Source: Cohnella sp. (lineage in GTDB: Bacteria > Bacillota > Bacilli > Paenibacillales > Paenibacillaceae). From it: 49,183 bases of DNA. Every line of letters starts with the position of its first letter. Within the stretch, counting starts at the first letter, position 1. The DNA lies in the NCBI GenBank assembly GCA_028287445.1, contig JAQBPQ010000097.1:1-49183 (forward strand), written 5' to 3'. Below the pieces are notes generated by a model. The model was not told the origin of the DNA, did not search any database, and worked only from the letters and a program-made list of their open reading frames with translations. Below, in pieces: positions 8,563 through 17,149 of the stretch. The position numbers were made by a program, and so were the translations under genes.

Positions 8563-9894
8563 TTGAAAAAAATTTATGTGCTCGATACGAATGTGCTGCT
8601 CCATGATCCTTTGTCGATGTTTTCTTTCGAGGACAACGAAGTCATCATTCCGTCCGTGGTACTGGAGGAGATTGACTCCAAAAAACGGTTGGCGGATGAA
8701 ATCGGGCGCAATGCCCGTTTTGTCTCGAGGGAACTCGATCGCATTCGGGCAAACGGGCATTTGCACAACGGTGTGGTTTTGGAGAATGCGGGCGTTTTGA
8801 AGGTGGAGATGAACCACCGCCACTACGTCCGTGTACAGGAATTATTCGGAGAAATGACGAACGACAACCGTATTCTCGCAGTGGCCCTCAACTACTATTT
8901 GGAGGAACAAGAGGCACAGGAACCGCGGCCGGTTATCATCGTCAGCAAAGATGTGCTCGTCCGGGTCAAGGCCGACGTTCTCGGAATTACCGCCCAAGAT
9001 TACCTGACGGACCGAATCGCATCCGATACCGAGCAGTATATTGGCCAGCTTACCCTGCACGTGCATCCTTCGGTCATCGATGAGTTTTACAATCATCGTT
9101 TCTTAGGCGTCAATCAGCTCCGGTTAAATACGAAGCTGTTACCGAATGAATTCATCATTTTACGTGACGAGATGGGCACCTCCAAATCAGCGCTGCTCAA
9201 GGTCAGCGCTGACGGCCAGCGGTTGGATCCGCTGCATTTGAGCAATGAGTCGGTATGGGGGATTACGGCCCGCAATGCCCAACAGCGAATGGCGCTGGAG
9301 CTTCTTCTGAACGACGATATTCCGCTCGTATCGCTCACAGGCCGTGCGGGCACCGGCAAAACGCTGCTCACACTTGCCGCGGGGCTTATGAAAGTGGAGG
9401 ACGAACACAAATACAAAAAACTGCTCATCGCCCGACCTGTGGTGCCTATGGGCAAAGATATCGGCTATTTGCCAGGGGAAAAAGACGAAAAGCTGCGCCC
9501 GTGGATGCAGCCCATTTATGACAATTTGGAATTTTTATTCGATACTAAAAAATCCGGCGATCTCGATAAAATTTTGATGGGATTGGGAAGTATTCAAGTA
9601 GAGGCGCTGACTTACATTCGCGGCCGCTCCATTCCGGGGCAATTCATCATTATTGATGAAGCACAGAATCTGAGCAAACACGAAGTGAAAACGATCGTAT
9701 CCCGCGTTGGGGAAAACAGTAAAATCGTGCTGCTTGGCGATCCCGAACAAATCGATCATCCGTACCTCGACGCTCAGAGCAACGGGCTTACCTATTTGGT
9801 GGAGAGGTTTAAGGAAGAGGGAGTCAGCGGGCATGTCACCTTGGAAAAAGGGGAGCGTTCGCGTCTTGCGCAACTGGCTACCGAGCTGCTCTAG
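8563..9894 (+). CDS. ylaK: PIN-PhoH family ATPase (YlaK, PhoH2-type)
   Basis: 443 residues in two domains. Residues 1-140 are a PIN nuclease domain starting IYVLDTNVLLHDP with acidic residues at D6 and in VVLEEIDSKKR and DNRILAVA. Residues 240-443 are the PhoH ATPase domain: Walker A TGRAGTGKT (Lys near residue 266) and Walker B FIIIDEAQN. PIN-PhoH (PhoH2) proteins are described as RNA unwinding and cleaving enzymes; this copy shows no small antitoxin gene beside it. TTG 8563 is the start: GGGAGGG (8549-8555) is 7 nt upstream and the PIN motif begins immediately. The gene order with a YlaJ lipoprotein matches B. subtilis ylaJ-ylaK. Confidence 0.93.
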   Translation: MKKIYVLDTNVLLHDPLSMFSFEDNEVIIPSVVLEEIDSKKRLADEIGRNARFVSRELDRIRANGHLHNGVVLENAGVLKVEMNHRHYVRVQELFGEMTNDNRILAVALNYYLEEQEAQEPRPVIIVSKDVLVRVKADVLGITAQDYLTDRIASDTEQYIGQLTLHVHPSVIDEFYNHRFLGVNQLRLNTKLLPNEFIILRDEMGTSKSALLKVSADGQRLDPLHLSNESVWGITARNAQQRMALELLLNDDIPLVSLTGRAGTGKTLLTLAAGLMKVEDEHKYKKLLIARPVVPMGKDIGYLPGEKDEKLRPWMQPIYDNLEFLFDTKKSGDLDKILMGLGSIQVEALTYIRGRSIPGQFIIIDEAQNLSKHEVKTIVSRVGENSKIVLLGDPEQIDHPYLDAQSNGLTYLVERFKEEGVSGHVTLEKGERSRLAQLATELL

Positions 9895-9909
9895 GAATGA
9901 AGCAGTCCG

Positions 9910-10416
9910 TTAACGCTCTGCATTCTGATCCCACCAGTCGATTCCGCATCCGTAAGCGTGAGCCACCCGCTCGGCCAGTTCGGCCAGTTGTTTCTCGATG
10001 AAATACCAGGTTATCCCGTCTTCCAAGACGCTGGCAATCCGATGTTCCTCCAATTGCAGCAAGGCCGGGGCGGCTTCCGCATCCGGCCTTGCTGCCGTCA
10101 ACGAGAAAGATGCCGTGTAGGTCAGATCGAGATAAACATTGCCTTCCCGGGTCTCGATGGCGAAATCGTCAAACCGGTCGCTTCGGGATACCTCGGTTGG
10201 GGGCAATAGCAGCAGTTCACAAAACTCCGCTTCCACTTTATAATGATTCAGAATATCCAAAACCGAAGCAACGTGGGCCTTTCGATCCAAGATCAGTAAT
10301 TCTTTATGCCGGTCGAACAAGGGGGCGCGATCGGCGATTCCTTTGATGATCTGGGCGTAAAAACCCGGCAATTTCCCTTCCGGCAGACGCATGTCGAGTC
10401 CATACTTTATATCCAT
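9910..10416 (-). CDS. Conserved protein of unknown function, converging on ylaK
   Basis: 168 residues, no signal peptide or membrane segment. I do not recognise the family. It reads as a soluble alpha/beta protein: DIKYGLDMRLPEGKLPGF, a run of beta-like stretches (VYLDLTYTASFSLTAARP) and a C-terminal helical part with several Trp (ITWYFIEKQLAELAERV, IDWWDQ). Start ATG 10416 is chosen because AAAAGGGG lies about 10 nt upstream and an upstream TATAAT (10462-10467, complement) looks like its -10 box, which rules out the longer in-frame starts. Its stop is 16 bp from that of ylaK, with no obvious terminator between them. Confidence 0.65.
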   Translation of the reverse strand: MDIKYGLDMRLPEGKLPGFYAQIIKGIADRAPLFDRHKELLILDRKAHVASVLDILNHYKVEAEFCELLLLPPTEVSRSDRFDDFAIETREGNVYLDLTYTASFSLTAARPDAEAAPALLQLEEHRIASVLEDGITWYFIEKQLAELAERVAHAYGCGIDWWDQNAER

Positions 10417-10548
10417 ATTCCAATGCCCCTTTTCCGCTCCATCCTTGGAGTTTGGTATACCCATTATAGCCGCTAAAGCGCTTCCGAAAAAACGAGACAT
10501 CGGGTGCCCGTCCTGTTATCATGAGAAAGAGATAAGGGAAGAACGAAG

Positions 10549-11868
10549 GTGAACGCTGTGGCCCGTCGCAAGTCCGCCTTGATTTTCATGCTGTTGTTTC
10601 TGACGATTCTTATTCTCTCGCCGTGGGCTGCTGCGCCCTCCCCAATCGCTCCGCCGGCTCCGGTTCCTGACAGACGTCCATCTGCAGAAGCTGTGCCGGC
10701 GGCACCAGCCGATCCGATTCAGCTGCGGGTGGCCGTTGCTTTGGATGACGCGGAATTCCGCTTTCTTCAAAAGCAGAACGATGACCTGGCCTACCGTTAT
10801 CGGGACATTGCCGTACAACTGACCCGTGTGGATCCCGATAAAGCTTATGATGAATTCACCAAGGCTTCTCAAATCGGGGAAGCGCCCGATGTGATGCTGC
10901 TTCCCAACGAATGGGTCATACAATTCGCTGCTTCGGGCTATCTGCTTCCCGCAGACAGCGCGTTTGTGCGAGAGGCGTTGGCGGAACAATTCGACGCTTT
11001 GTCGGCATCGGTCAAATGGAACGGCTATCTGTGGGGGGTGCCCCGCGACTTCGATCCCTATGTGCTGGTTTGGAACTTGTCCGTCCTGCATACGCTGCTC
11101 GGCGACACGGCGATATCACCCCAAGGTCCCGCCCAATGGGCGGTGCTGGCCGAGAAGAGCAGGGGCAGCAGGAACGCCGTATCCTGGTTGGCGATAAACG
11201 GCCAGGATGGTTACGCCCTGTTAGCTTGGCTGCAGACGGTCACCGCACAACGAACGGATACGCTATGGAACGGTGGCGGCAGCATCTGGAACGGCACGCC
11301 CAGAGGAGATGCGATGGCCTTATTGGATCGGGAAAAACAGAAAGTGACATTCACAAACATGTCTTCCGTGACGGCCGACTTGGTTGTCGCCGGCAAAACG
11401 GCTGCCGCGGTGATTCCTTATTCGGAAGCGGTGAAACGGATCCTTCAGAACCAGCATCAAACAGCCGGGAACCTGGAGATCGATCGTTCGGCCTGGAAGC
11501 TTCCTTATCATTGGCCGCGCGGCAGAAGTTTCACAGTTTCCTCTCAGACCCAAGCGGAGGATGCTGCCCGCCGGTGGATTGCCGTTATGACGGAAGATCA
11601 GGTACAGCAGGCGAACGAACTCGCTTTCGGCAAACTTCCCGTTTACAGGTCCATGTATGGCGGCGGATCGTCGCGTGCTTCCCTGATTTCTGTAAACGCC
11701 GCCGGCGTTTTTCCCAACATGGCGCCGGCGGAATTGGGGCCGGAACTGCCCATCAGGCTGCGACGGCTCGGACAGCTTTGGAAGGAATGGACGGCCGGCC
11801 GGCTTACCGTCGACGACTGGGTTCGGCGCTGGCCGGAGACGTCAGCCGATTTGGAGCTGAACCACTAG
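10549..11868 (+). CDS. Extracellular solute-binding protein, family 1 type, solitary
   Basis: 439 residues with a signal peptide (KSALIFMLLFLTILILS, likely cut by signal peptidase I after AAA) and no lipobox Cys. After a Pro/Ala-rich linker the fold matches ABC sugar-type binding proteins: DVMLLPNEWVIQFAASGYLL, YLWGVPRDFDPYVLVWN, then a membrane-distal lobe with FTNMSSVTADLVVAGKTAA. No permease or ATPase genes flank it, so it may work with a distant transporter or have a sensing or wall role. GTG 10549 is used; GTG 10558 with AAGGTG upstream is an equal alternative. The 3' end overlaps the end of the converging coiled-coil gene by 27 bp. Confidence 0.75.
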   Translation: MNAVARRKSALIFMLLFLTILILSPWAAAPSPIAPPAPVPDRRPSAEAVPAAPADPIQLRVAVALDDAEFRFLQKQNDDLAYRYRDIAVQLTRVDPDKAYDEFTKASQIGEAPDVMLLPNEWVIQFAASGYLLPADSAFVREALAEQFDALSASVKWNGYLWGVPRDFDPYVLVWNLSVLHTLLGDTAISPQGPAQWAVLAEKSRGSRNAVSWLAINGQDGYALLAWLQTVTAQRTDTLWNGGGSIWNGTPRGDAMALLDREKQKVTFTNMSSVTADLVVAGKTAAAVIPYSEAVKRILQNQHQTAGNLEIDRSAWKLPYHWPRGRSFTVSSQTQAEDAARRWIAVMTEDQVQQANELAFGKLPVYRSMYGGGSSRASLISVNAAGVFPNMAPAELGPELPIRLRRLGQLWKEWTAGRLTVDDWVRRWPETSADLELNH

Positions 11869-12924
11869 TCGTCCGGTTTCTATAGAAACGCTCTGCGCTT
11901 TCACGAATTTGATGAGCTTCTGCGGATAGAATCCAAGATCGAAATTGCGCTCCAAATCGGCACGGGTTGTATCCGGCAAATCCAAACCGTTAAAATTCAA
12001 GGAGTCCACGTGGAAGAGAATCGCATTCTCCGGTACGTTCTCGACCGTATAATGACCGCCGATCCGAATCTTCAGATCGCCGTTGTCTCCGTTCAGCCAC
12101 ATCCGGTCCTTCTCGAAACGAATAGAGAACTGTTTGAAGTCGGCATTGCGGCTTTGAAGAAAATCGTTTAACTGGTTGTCCGTGATCGTCAGTTTTGTTT
12201 TGAAGCCGCTTGTCTCCATCGTTTCGGGATGTTTCTGAATCCAATCCGGCAAATCCTTCATCGCATCCGCCAATTCGCGGAAATGACGGTTGACTTCATA
12301 AAGGCCGATGTTGTTCCAGTAAGCCTCCATTTCGGTCATCAACTGCCGAAGATGAGCTTCGTCTCCGCTTGCGGTCAGTGCCTGGTTCAACTCATCCTGT
12401 AAAGCCAGCACACGATCGCGCTGGGTTTTGAGGTTTTGCTCCACGGCAGCGAGTTCGCTTTGGTCCTGCTGAAGCTGGTCATAACCCTTACGGATCTTTG
12501 CATATTGTTTGGCGTATACGTTCATAGCATCTCGATCGGAACGGATAATCAGGTCCATGATTTCCCATGTTCGAAGCAGCTGAGGTAGGGAATTGGCGTT
12601 CAGCAGGGCGGCGAGGACAAAATCTCTTTGCCCTACATAATAAGAACGAAGCACTCTTCCCGCTTTCTCCCGTTGCGCGGCAATGGCGACTTCCTGCTGT
12701 GCCAGTCTGCCTTCCGTGTCGGTGATTTGCTTCTGCGTAACCGCTTTGAGTTCATCGATTCGCCCGATTTCACGGTCGATTTCAACGACGGACAAGCTTT
12801 TCTCCAACAGCTTTCGCGTTTCTTCGGGAAGCGGATCGGCGAAGACTGGAAGAGGGGTCCCAGTGCGGGACAAGGTGATAAAAAGAATCATAACCATAAG
12901 TCCGGCCATCAAGAGGCGGCGCAT
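11842..12924 (-). CDS. Secreted or membrane-anchored coiled-coil protein of unknown function
   Basis: 360 residues. An N-terminal signal or anchor (LLMAGLMVMILFITLSR) is followed by a long coiled coil (about residues 35-200) that resembles the CwlO/PcsB-type coiled coil (RSYYVGQRDFVLAALLNANSLPQLL near residues 90-115). The C-terminal 150 residues have no Cys-His peptidase signature; instead they contain beta-rich repeats (KTKLTITDNQLNDFLQSRN, LKIRIGGHYTVEN). This could be a regulator of wall hydrolases, but the function is unknown. ATG 12924 follows a near-perfect AAAGGAGGG 5 nt upstream. It is divergent from the MidA-type gene and overlaps the solute-binding gene at its 3' end. Confidence 0.7.
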   Translation of the reverse strand: MRRLLMAGLMVMILFITLSRTGTPLPVFADPLPEETRKLLEKSLSVVEIDREIGRIDELKAVTQKQITDTEGRLAQQEVAIAAQREKAGRVLRSYYVGQRDFVLAALLNANSLPQLLRTWEIMDLIIRSDRDAMNVYAKQYAKIRKGYDQLQQDQSELAAVEQNLKTQRDRVLALQDELNQALTASGDEAHLRQLMTEMEAYWNNIGLYEVNRHFRELADAMKDLPDWIQKHPETMETSGFKTKLTITDNQLNDFLQSRNADFKQFSIRFEKDRMWLNGDNGDLKIRIGGHYTVENVPENAILFHVDSLNFNGLDLPDTTRADLERNFDLGFYPQKLIKFVKAQSVSIETGRLVVQLQIG

Positions 12925-12986
12925 CGGGACCCTCCTTTGGGCGGCCTCGCGGGCGGCGCGGTAGTCCAAGATATGTACCCGTCTAT

Positions 12987-12992
12987 TATAAT
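12987..12992 (+). promoter_or_regulatory. -10 box of the MidA-type gene
   Basis: A perfect TATAAT at 12987-12992 predicts initiation near 12999. No good -35 is visible. It decides the start of the next gene: the in-frame ATG at 12993 touches the -10 box and cannot be on the transcript. Confidence 0.55.
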
Positions 12993-13025
12993 ATGACGGC
13001 GTACCAGGGGAAAGGAGCAGCAGCT

Positions 13026-14189
13026 TTGAGTGTTGATCATCCACGATGCGAGTCTTTGCAGGAAGCCATCCGGCAGGCCGTCGCATCTAGCGCAAGGATC
13101 GGCCGGACCCGTGACCGTCAAGACTGCCGGTGCATCACGTTTCGGGACTATATGTCCTTGTGTCTCTATCATCCGGATCATGGCTATTACCGATCCGGAA
13201 CGTCCCGGATCGGCCGGGAGGGCGACTTCTATACGAGCGCATATATCGGTGACATCATGGGCGAACTACTGGCGGAAAGGCTCGCCTTGATCGCTTCAGA
13301 ACTTTTCCCTGACGGGCGCCCTGTTGAAGCCGTGGATTGGGGTGGAGGCACCGGTCGTCTCGGGCAGCAAATGCTCCAGACTTGGCTCCGTCTTGGAGAA
13401 GCGGGCCGCCGATTCTGTCTCACGGTGGTAGAAGACAATCCGGAACACAGGCGGCAAGCGGGCGAGCTTTTGGGGCAAGAAGTATCGGCGGGAAATGCTC
13501 GTGTCATCTCCTCCGAGCAAGCGGAAGCGGAAGACTGGCAGGGCCGGACTTGCATCGTCGTGGCCAACGAGCTGCTTGATGCATTCCCCGTTCACCGGGT
13601 CGTTCAAGAGGATGGACGGCTTTGGGAGTGGGGAGTGCATTGGGAAGAGGCAGGAGGAGCGTTGGAGTCCTGTCTGACGGAACCCAGCGATGCCCGGCTC
13701 ACCGAATGGCTTGATCGCCAACAAGTCCGCCTGGCTGAAGGCCAGACCACAGAAGTCGGGCTGGAGGCGGCGGAATGGACAGCATCGCTTGCTGCCAAAC
13801 TCGGGGAAGCCGTTCTCGTGCTCATTGATTACGGAGATTCCACTGCGGAGTTGACGGGTCCTCACCGGATGGACGGTACACTGCTCTGTTATGAAGGCCA
13901 TCGGGTCCACAACGATCCGTTTCGGAATCCGGGTGATCAGGATCTGACGGCCCATGTCGATTTCGATTTGATCCGATATTTTGCTTCTGCGGCCGGATGG
14001 CAGGAACAAGAGTACGGCACGCAAAAGCAGTTCCTCGTGGATTCGGGTATTCTGACCAAGTTATCGGAACATGACGTTGCCGATCCGTTCCATCCGGTCG
14101 TCAGGCGCAACCGCGCAATCCGGCAACTGCTTCTCTCGGATGGAATGAGCGAGCTGTTTAAGGTCCATATCTGGGTGAAACAAGAATAA
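13026..14189 (+). CDS. SAM-dependent methyltransferase, MidA/NDUFAF7 family
   Basis: 387 residues. The N-terminal segment FRDYMSLCLYHPDHGYYRSG and GREGDFYTSAYIGDIMGELLA is typical of COG1565 (MidA/NDUFAF7), followed by the SAM-binding glycine motif VDWGGGTGRLG and VVANELLDAFPVHRVV. The mitochondrial member methylates an arginine of a respiratory complex I subunit; the bacterial substrate is not known. TTG 13026 is the start: AAAGGAG (13011-13017) lies 8 nt upstream and the TATAAT at 12987 excludes the earlier ATG. It ends at a dispersed palindrome and a bidirectional terminator facing the DUF2626 gene. Confidence 0.85.
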   Translation: MSVDHPRCESLQEAIRQAVASSARIGRTRDRQDCRCITFRDYMSLCLYHPDHGYYRSGTSRIGREGDFYTSAYIGDIMGELLAERLALIASELFPDGRPVEAVDWGGGTGRLGQQMLQTWLRLGEAGRRFCLTVVEDNPEHRRQAGELLGQEVSAGNARVISSEQAEAEDWQGRTCIVVANELLDAFPVHRVVQEDGRLWEWGVHWEEAGGALESCLTEPSDARLTEWLDRQQVRLAEGQTTEVGLEAAEWTASLAAKLGEAVLVLIDYGDSTAELTGPHRMDGTLLCYEGHRVHNDPFRNPGDQDLTAHVDFDLIRYFASAAGWQEQEYGTQKQFLVDSGILTKLSEHDVADPFHPVVRRNRAIRQLLLSDGMSELFKVHIWVKQE

Positions 14190-14192
14190 ACT

Positions 14193-14224
14193 CAGAAAAG
14201 TATAGGTGAAAACTTTAGTTTCTG
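14193..14224. repeat. Dispersed palindromic repeat, copy 1
   Basis: A 32-bp imperfect palindrome beginning CAGAAAAGTATAGGTGA and ending TTTCTG, just after the MidA-type gene. Its first 17 bases are identical to the complement of copy 3 (20202-20234). Confidence 0.65.
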
Positions 14225-14238
14225 AATCGTTAACGTAA

Positions 14239-14275
14239 AAAACCTCCGAATCGCGCAAGCGGATTGGAGGTTTTA
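14239..14275. terminator. Bidirectional terminator between MidA-type gene and DUF2626 gene
   Basis: AACCTCC (14241-14247) pairs with GGAGGTT (14266-14272); the inner part pairs with one mismatch around a GCAA loop. An A-run precedes and a T-run follows, so it can act on both strands. Confidence 0.85.
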
Positions 14276-14309
14276 TTGTGGATATGTAGCCATCGATTCC
14301 AGCTGACCG

Positions 14310-14546
14310 TTACAGCGGCAGACGCATTTGGAACACGGACCAGTAACTGAAGCCCAAGAACGCGACCGCCATATAGCCCCAAAACATCATCAGATAAGCG
14401 CGTTCGGAAAAATTCAAATACCCCAGCAAAAAGAATACGGCCGTTTGAATAAAGAACAACAGCGACATTTCGTACATGTCGCCCGCGAAGGCCATGAGGG
14501 CAATCACCAGCGTCCAGAAGCCCAAAACCCGGAACATGCGTGCCAC
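14310..14546 (-). CDS. DUF2626 family small membrane protein
   Basis: 78 residues with three membrane segments (VLGFWTLVIALMAFAGDM, MSLLFFIQTAVFFLLGYL, YLMMFWGYMAVAFLGFSYW). The pattern RVLGFWT ... SLLFFxQTAxFxxLGY ... SERxY ... GFxYW matches the DUF2626 (YqgY-like) family found in spore-forming Bacilli; its function is unknown. GTG 14546 (MARMFRVLGFW) is used because AGAGGGGG lies 7 nt upstream; the frame is open far upstream but those residues look non-coding. It stands alone, facing the MidA-type gene. Confidence 0.85.
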   Translation of the reverse strand: MARMFRVLGFWTLVIALMAFAGDMYEMSLLFFIQTAVFFLLGYLNFSERAYLMMFWGYMAVAFLGFSYWSVFQMRLPL

Positions 14547-14726
14547 GAAGTATCCCCCTCTCTTCCATTCCACCCGATTTCTACAGCATATTATACCGTT
14601 ATAACCCAAGGAGTGTAAAGGCCGCAAGAAGTGACGAAATGGCAAACTTTCGTCTGCTTTTTCATGATTCCCCGTCCGTGTCGCCGCTATTCCCCGTCCC
14701 CGGTTCGATCCCGGAACGCCCTCCAA

Positions 14727-14757
14727 GGTATAGTGTCGGTAAAAATGGATATACATA
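14727..14757 (+). promoter_or_regulatory. Possible sigma-E-like promoter of the RsfA/GerR-type gene
   Basis: GGTATAGT (14727-14734) and TATACATA (14750-14757) resemble, imperfectly, the -35 and -10 elements of mother-cell sigma-E promoters. This is weak and rests mainly on the known sigma-E control of B. subtilis gerR. Confidence 0.3.
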
Positions 14758-14851
14758 GGAGTATCCGATAGATTCTATGAATTCTACTACGGGCATAGAA
14801 ATGAATGTAGAAACCAACGAAACCAAGTGAAGCAAGGAGGGAAGGGCACCC

Positions 14852-15496
14852 ATGACGGCTGTGAGGCAAGACGCATGGAGTCCGGATGACGATTTGATCC
14901 TGGCGGAGGTAACCTTGCGCCATATCCGGGAAGGCAGTACCCAGCTGGCCGCTTTCGAAGAGGTGGCACAGCGCATCGGACGGACTTCCGCCGCGTGCGG
15001 ATTCCGCTGGAACAGCTGCGTCCGCAAAAGATACGACGAAGCGATCGGCATGGCCAAACAGCAGCGGCAAAAGCGCAGCTATTTAAGAAAACAAGGCATT
15101 AGCGCCATTTCCGGTTCCGAACGGATGACAACCGAAGACGGCGAGTCGGCGAAAAACGAGCTGATGTCCGCGGAATCTCTGTCCTTGGAAGCGATTATCC
15201 GGTATTTGCGGCAGTGGAAGGGAAGCGTTCAAGACATGAGCCGGCAAATCCGGGTCATGGAAAAGGAATTGAAAGACAAGGACGAACAACTAAGAGAATT
15301 CAAAGAGCAGAACGAGCGGCTGTCCAAAGAAGTGGACGTAGTGCAAACCGATTACCAGGTGGTCAACGACGACTATAAAGCGCTCATCCGAATTATGGAT
15401 CGTGCGCGGCGCCTGGCCTTTTTGGCGGAAGAACCGGAAGAAGACCGGGCACGGTTCAAAATGGACGCCAACGGCAATCTGGAACGCATGGAATAA
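14852..15496 (+). CDS. gerR: RsfA family sporulation transcription factor, probable GerR (YlbO) orthologue
   Basis: 214 residues. The N-terminal 60 residues form a Myb-like DNA-binding domain (AWSPDDDLILAEVTLRHIREG, FEEVAQRIGRTSAACGFRWN) and a long coiled coil follows (about residues 100-185, KELKDKDEQLREFKEQNE). This is the RsfA family, whose members adjust gene expression in the forespore (RsfA) or mother cell (GerR/YlbO). Position upstream of panE and bshC matches B. subtilis ylbO, so I favour GerR, a regulator inside the sigma-E regulon. ATG 14852 has AAGGAGG 11 nt upstream. A terminator and a dispersed palindrome follow the gene. Orthology is by synteny, not proven. Confidence 0.8.
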   Translation: MTAVRQDAWSPDDDLILAEVTLRHIREGSTQLAAFEEVAQRIGRTSAACGFRWNSCVRKRYDEAIGMAKQQRQKRSYLRKQGISAISGSERMTTEDGESAKNELMSAESLSLEAIIRYLRQWKGSVQDMSRQIRVMEKELKDKDEQLREFKEQNERLSKEVDVVQTDYQVVNDDYKALIRIMDRARRLAFLAEEPEEDRARFKMDANGNLERME

Positions 15497-15515
15497 CCGC
15501 ATAACCGAAACTTGG

Positions 15516-15549
15516 CAACCCGCGGGGAGGGATCCCTGCGGGTTGTTTG
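15516..15549 (+). terminator. Terminator of the gerR-like gene
   Basis: CAACCCGC (15516-15523) pairs with GCGGGTTG (15538-15545) and an inner AGGGATCCCT forms the tip; a short TTGTTT follows. Confidence 0.7.
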
Positions 15550-15559
15550 CTTGGATATT

Positions 15560-15593
15560 CAGAATTTATAAGTTTCACTCTTATCTATTTCTG
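15560..15593. repeat. Dispersed palindromic repeat, copy 2
   Basis: A 34-bp element starting CAGAA and ending TTTCTG, with TATAAGTT-CAC-TAT in the same order as copy 3. It is the most diverged copy and lies between the gerR terminator and panE. Confidence 0.55.
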
Positions 15594-15655
15594 AACTATC
15601 ATGGAGAGCTTGGCTCTGATATGGTAAAGAAAAGCGCGAAAAGGAAGAGGAACCG

Positions 15656-16618
15656 ATGACGGAAATCACGGTGATGGGCGGAGGGGCGCTGGGTTTGCTG
15701 CTGGCAGCAAAACTGACAACGGCCGGCCATGCGGTAACCTTATGGACCCGGACGAAGGAGCAGGCTGTCCGAGTGGGCCAGCAGGGCATTACGATAGAAT
15801 GTTTTGGCCAAGACACGCCTCTGGTGGTACAGGTAAACGCATTGCCGGCGGAAGAGGTGCCGTCCGGCTTTTCCGGAAATGTGCTGCTTACCGTCAAACA
15901 AAGCGCCATCACCTCATCACTGCTCGGATTTTTGACACGGACTGTGTCAGATGATGCAGCCGTCACGCTGTTCCAAAATGGGACCGGACATATCGAGCCG
16001 GTCGCCGCGGCGCTTCCCGGCCGCCAACTGCTGGCTGCGGTGACTACGGAAGGCGCCTTGCGCACCGGCATGTCATCTGTTCGTCACACCGGCAAGGGGG
16101 AGACATGGATCGGACCACCGCTTGTTACTTCGATCGGTTCGCCTCAGTCTGCATCGCATGAGGAAACCTTGGTTCGCGTGATGAAACAGGCAGGATTTTC
16201 CGTTTTTGTGTCGAATGCTATTCGGGAGAGAATGCTTCGGAAATTGCTCATCAATGCGGTAATCAATCCATTGACGGCTTTGTGGCGCGTGTCGAACGGC
16301 GAATTGCCGGCCACGCCCGAACGAAGAAGAGTCATGGAAGCCCTGTTCCTTGAAACGGCCGATGTTTTAAGGTCGCACGGCCTTCAGGGGACAGAATCGT
16401 CCGAGCTGTGGGACAACGTACTCGGGGTTTGTTCATCTACCGCAGATAACCGCTCTTCTATGCTCCAGGATGTGCTGGCCGGGCGGGAAACGGAGATTAA
16501 CGCCCTCAACGGCGCTATCTGCCGCATGGCCGCATCTGAAGGGAAAGAAGCGCCGTGGAACACCGCGGTGACGGCTCTCGTGAAAGCTATCCTGTTACCC
16601 GAGGAGCGTGGGGAATGA
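15656..16618 (+). CDS. panE: 2-dehydropantoate 2-reductase (ketopantoate reductase)
   Basis: 320 residues. A Rossmann NADPH motif opens the protein (ITVMGGGALGLLLAAKL, residues 3-19), followed by VLLTVKQ (the conserved Lys region of the dinucleotide-binding domain), and the C-terminal helical domain with RKLLINAVINPLTAL and SSMLQDVLAGRETEI, hallmark PanE segments. It reduces ketopantoate to pantoate in pantothenate and CoA synthesis. ATG 15656 has AAAAGGAAGAGG upstream. Its stop overlaps the DUF3397 start (ATGA at 16615-16618). The gerR-panE-bshC order matches ylbO-ylbQ-yllA of B. subtilis. Confidence 0.9.
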   Translation: MTEITVMGGGALGLLLAAKLTTAGHAVTLWTRTKEQAVRVGQQGITIECFGQDTPLVVQVNALPAEEVPSGFSGNVLLTVKQSAITSSLLGFLTRTVSDDAAVTLFQNGTGHIEPVAAALPGRQLLAAVTTEGALRTGMSSVRHTGKGETWIGPPLVTSIGSPQSASHEETLVRVMKQAGFSVFVSNAIRERMLRKLLINAVINPLTALWRVSNGELPATPERRRVMEALFLETADVLRSHGLQGTESSELWDNVLGVCSSTADNRSSMLQDVLAGRETEINALNGAICRMAASEGKEAPWNTAVTALVKAILLPEERGE

Positions 16619-17007
16619 GTTGGATTTGGCATGCACTTGGCAGCGCGTATGCCGTGTTGGCCATCGTGCCGGTGATTCCATTTTTGGCTGTGATTGTGAT
16701 CATGGCCATTCGGGGCGAGAACCGCAAAAAAGCGATCCGTTTAGCGATGGACATTACCACGGTCTTTTTGATCGGTATCGTCGCATCATTACTCAAAACC
16801 CGGACGGGCTCTAACCTCGGCATCTATTTCATCGTGCTGTTGATGCTGATTGGGGCGGGTCTGATCGGCAATGTCCAGAACCGGGTCCGGGGAAAAATAA
16901 ACGTGCCCAAAATATTTCGCGCCATCTGGAGACTTTCGTTTTTTGCCATGGGGGTCATGTACGTGCTCCTAATGTTGCTTGAACTCATCGCTCCCAGCCA
17001 GAAGTAA
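16615..17007 (+). CDS. DUF3397 family membrane protein
   Basis: 130 residues with four membrane segments (AYAVLAIVPVIPFLAVIVIM, AMDITTVFLIGIVASLL, LGIYFIVLLMLIGAGLIG, LSFFAMGVMYVLLMLLEL). Family members are found between panE and bshC in many Bacilli; no function is known. The ATG overlaps the panE stop and a GAGGAGCGTGGGG stretch supplies the ribosome binding site, so it is translationally coupled to panE. A clear terminator follows, and bshC then has its own promoter. Confidence 0.8.
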   Translation: MSWIWHALGSAYAVLAIVPVIPFLAVIVIMAIRGENRKKAIRLAMDITTVFLIGIVASLLKTRTGSNLGIYFIVLLMLIGAGLIGNVQNRVRGKINVPKIFRAIWRLSFFAMGVMYVLLMLLELIAPSQK

Positions 17008-17014
17008 ACCCCCG

Positions 17015-17050
17015 AACCGTGTGCTGCCCTTGGGCCGGCAGACGGTTTTT
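17015..17050 (+). terminator. Terminator of the panE-DUF3397 operon
   Basis: AACCGT (17015-17020) pairs with ACGGTT (17042-17047), with an inner CTGCC...GGCAG pairing, followed by a T-run. Confidence 0.8.
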
Positions 17051-17077
17051 GGGGCGCATTGCGGATGAAATACGTTT

Positions 17078-17106
17078 TTGACGAGGTATGTTTGGTTGTG
17101 TAAAAT
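17078..17106 (+). promoter_or_regulatory. Sigma-A promoter of bshC
   Basis: TTGACG (17078-17083), a 17-bp spacer and TAAAAT (17101-17106): one of the best promoters in the window. Initiation near 17113 rules out coding starts before that point. Confidence 0.85.
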
Positions 17107-17149
17107 CAAACGTGACATCTTATTTGAATGGATCGGGGGAAACGGCCCG

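Noticed and set aside
17078-17149. N-terminal extension of BshC
   Set aside because: The codons overlap the -35 and -10 boxes and the expected start point of the bshC promoter.
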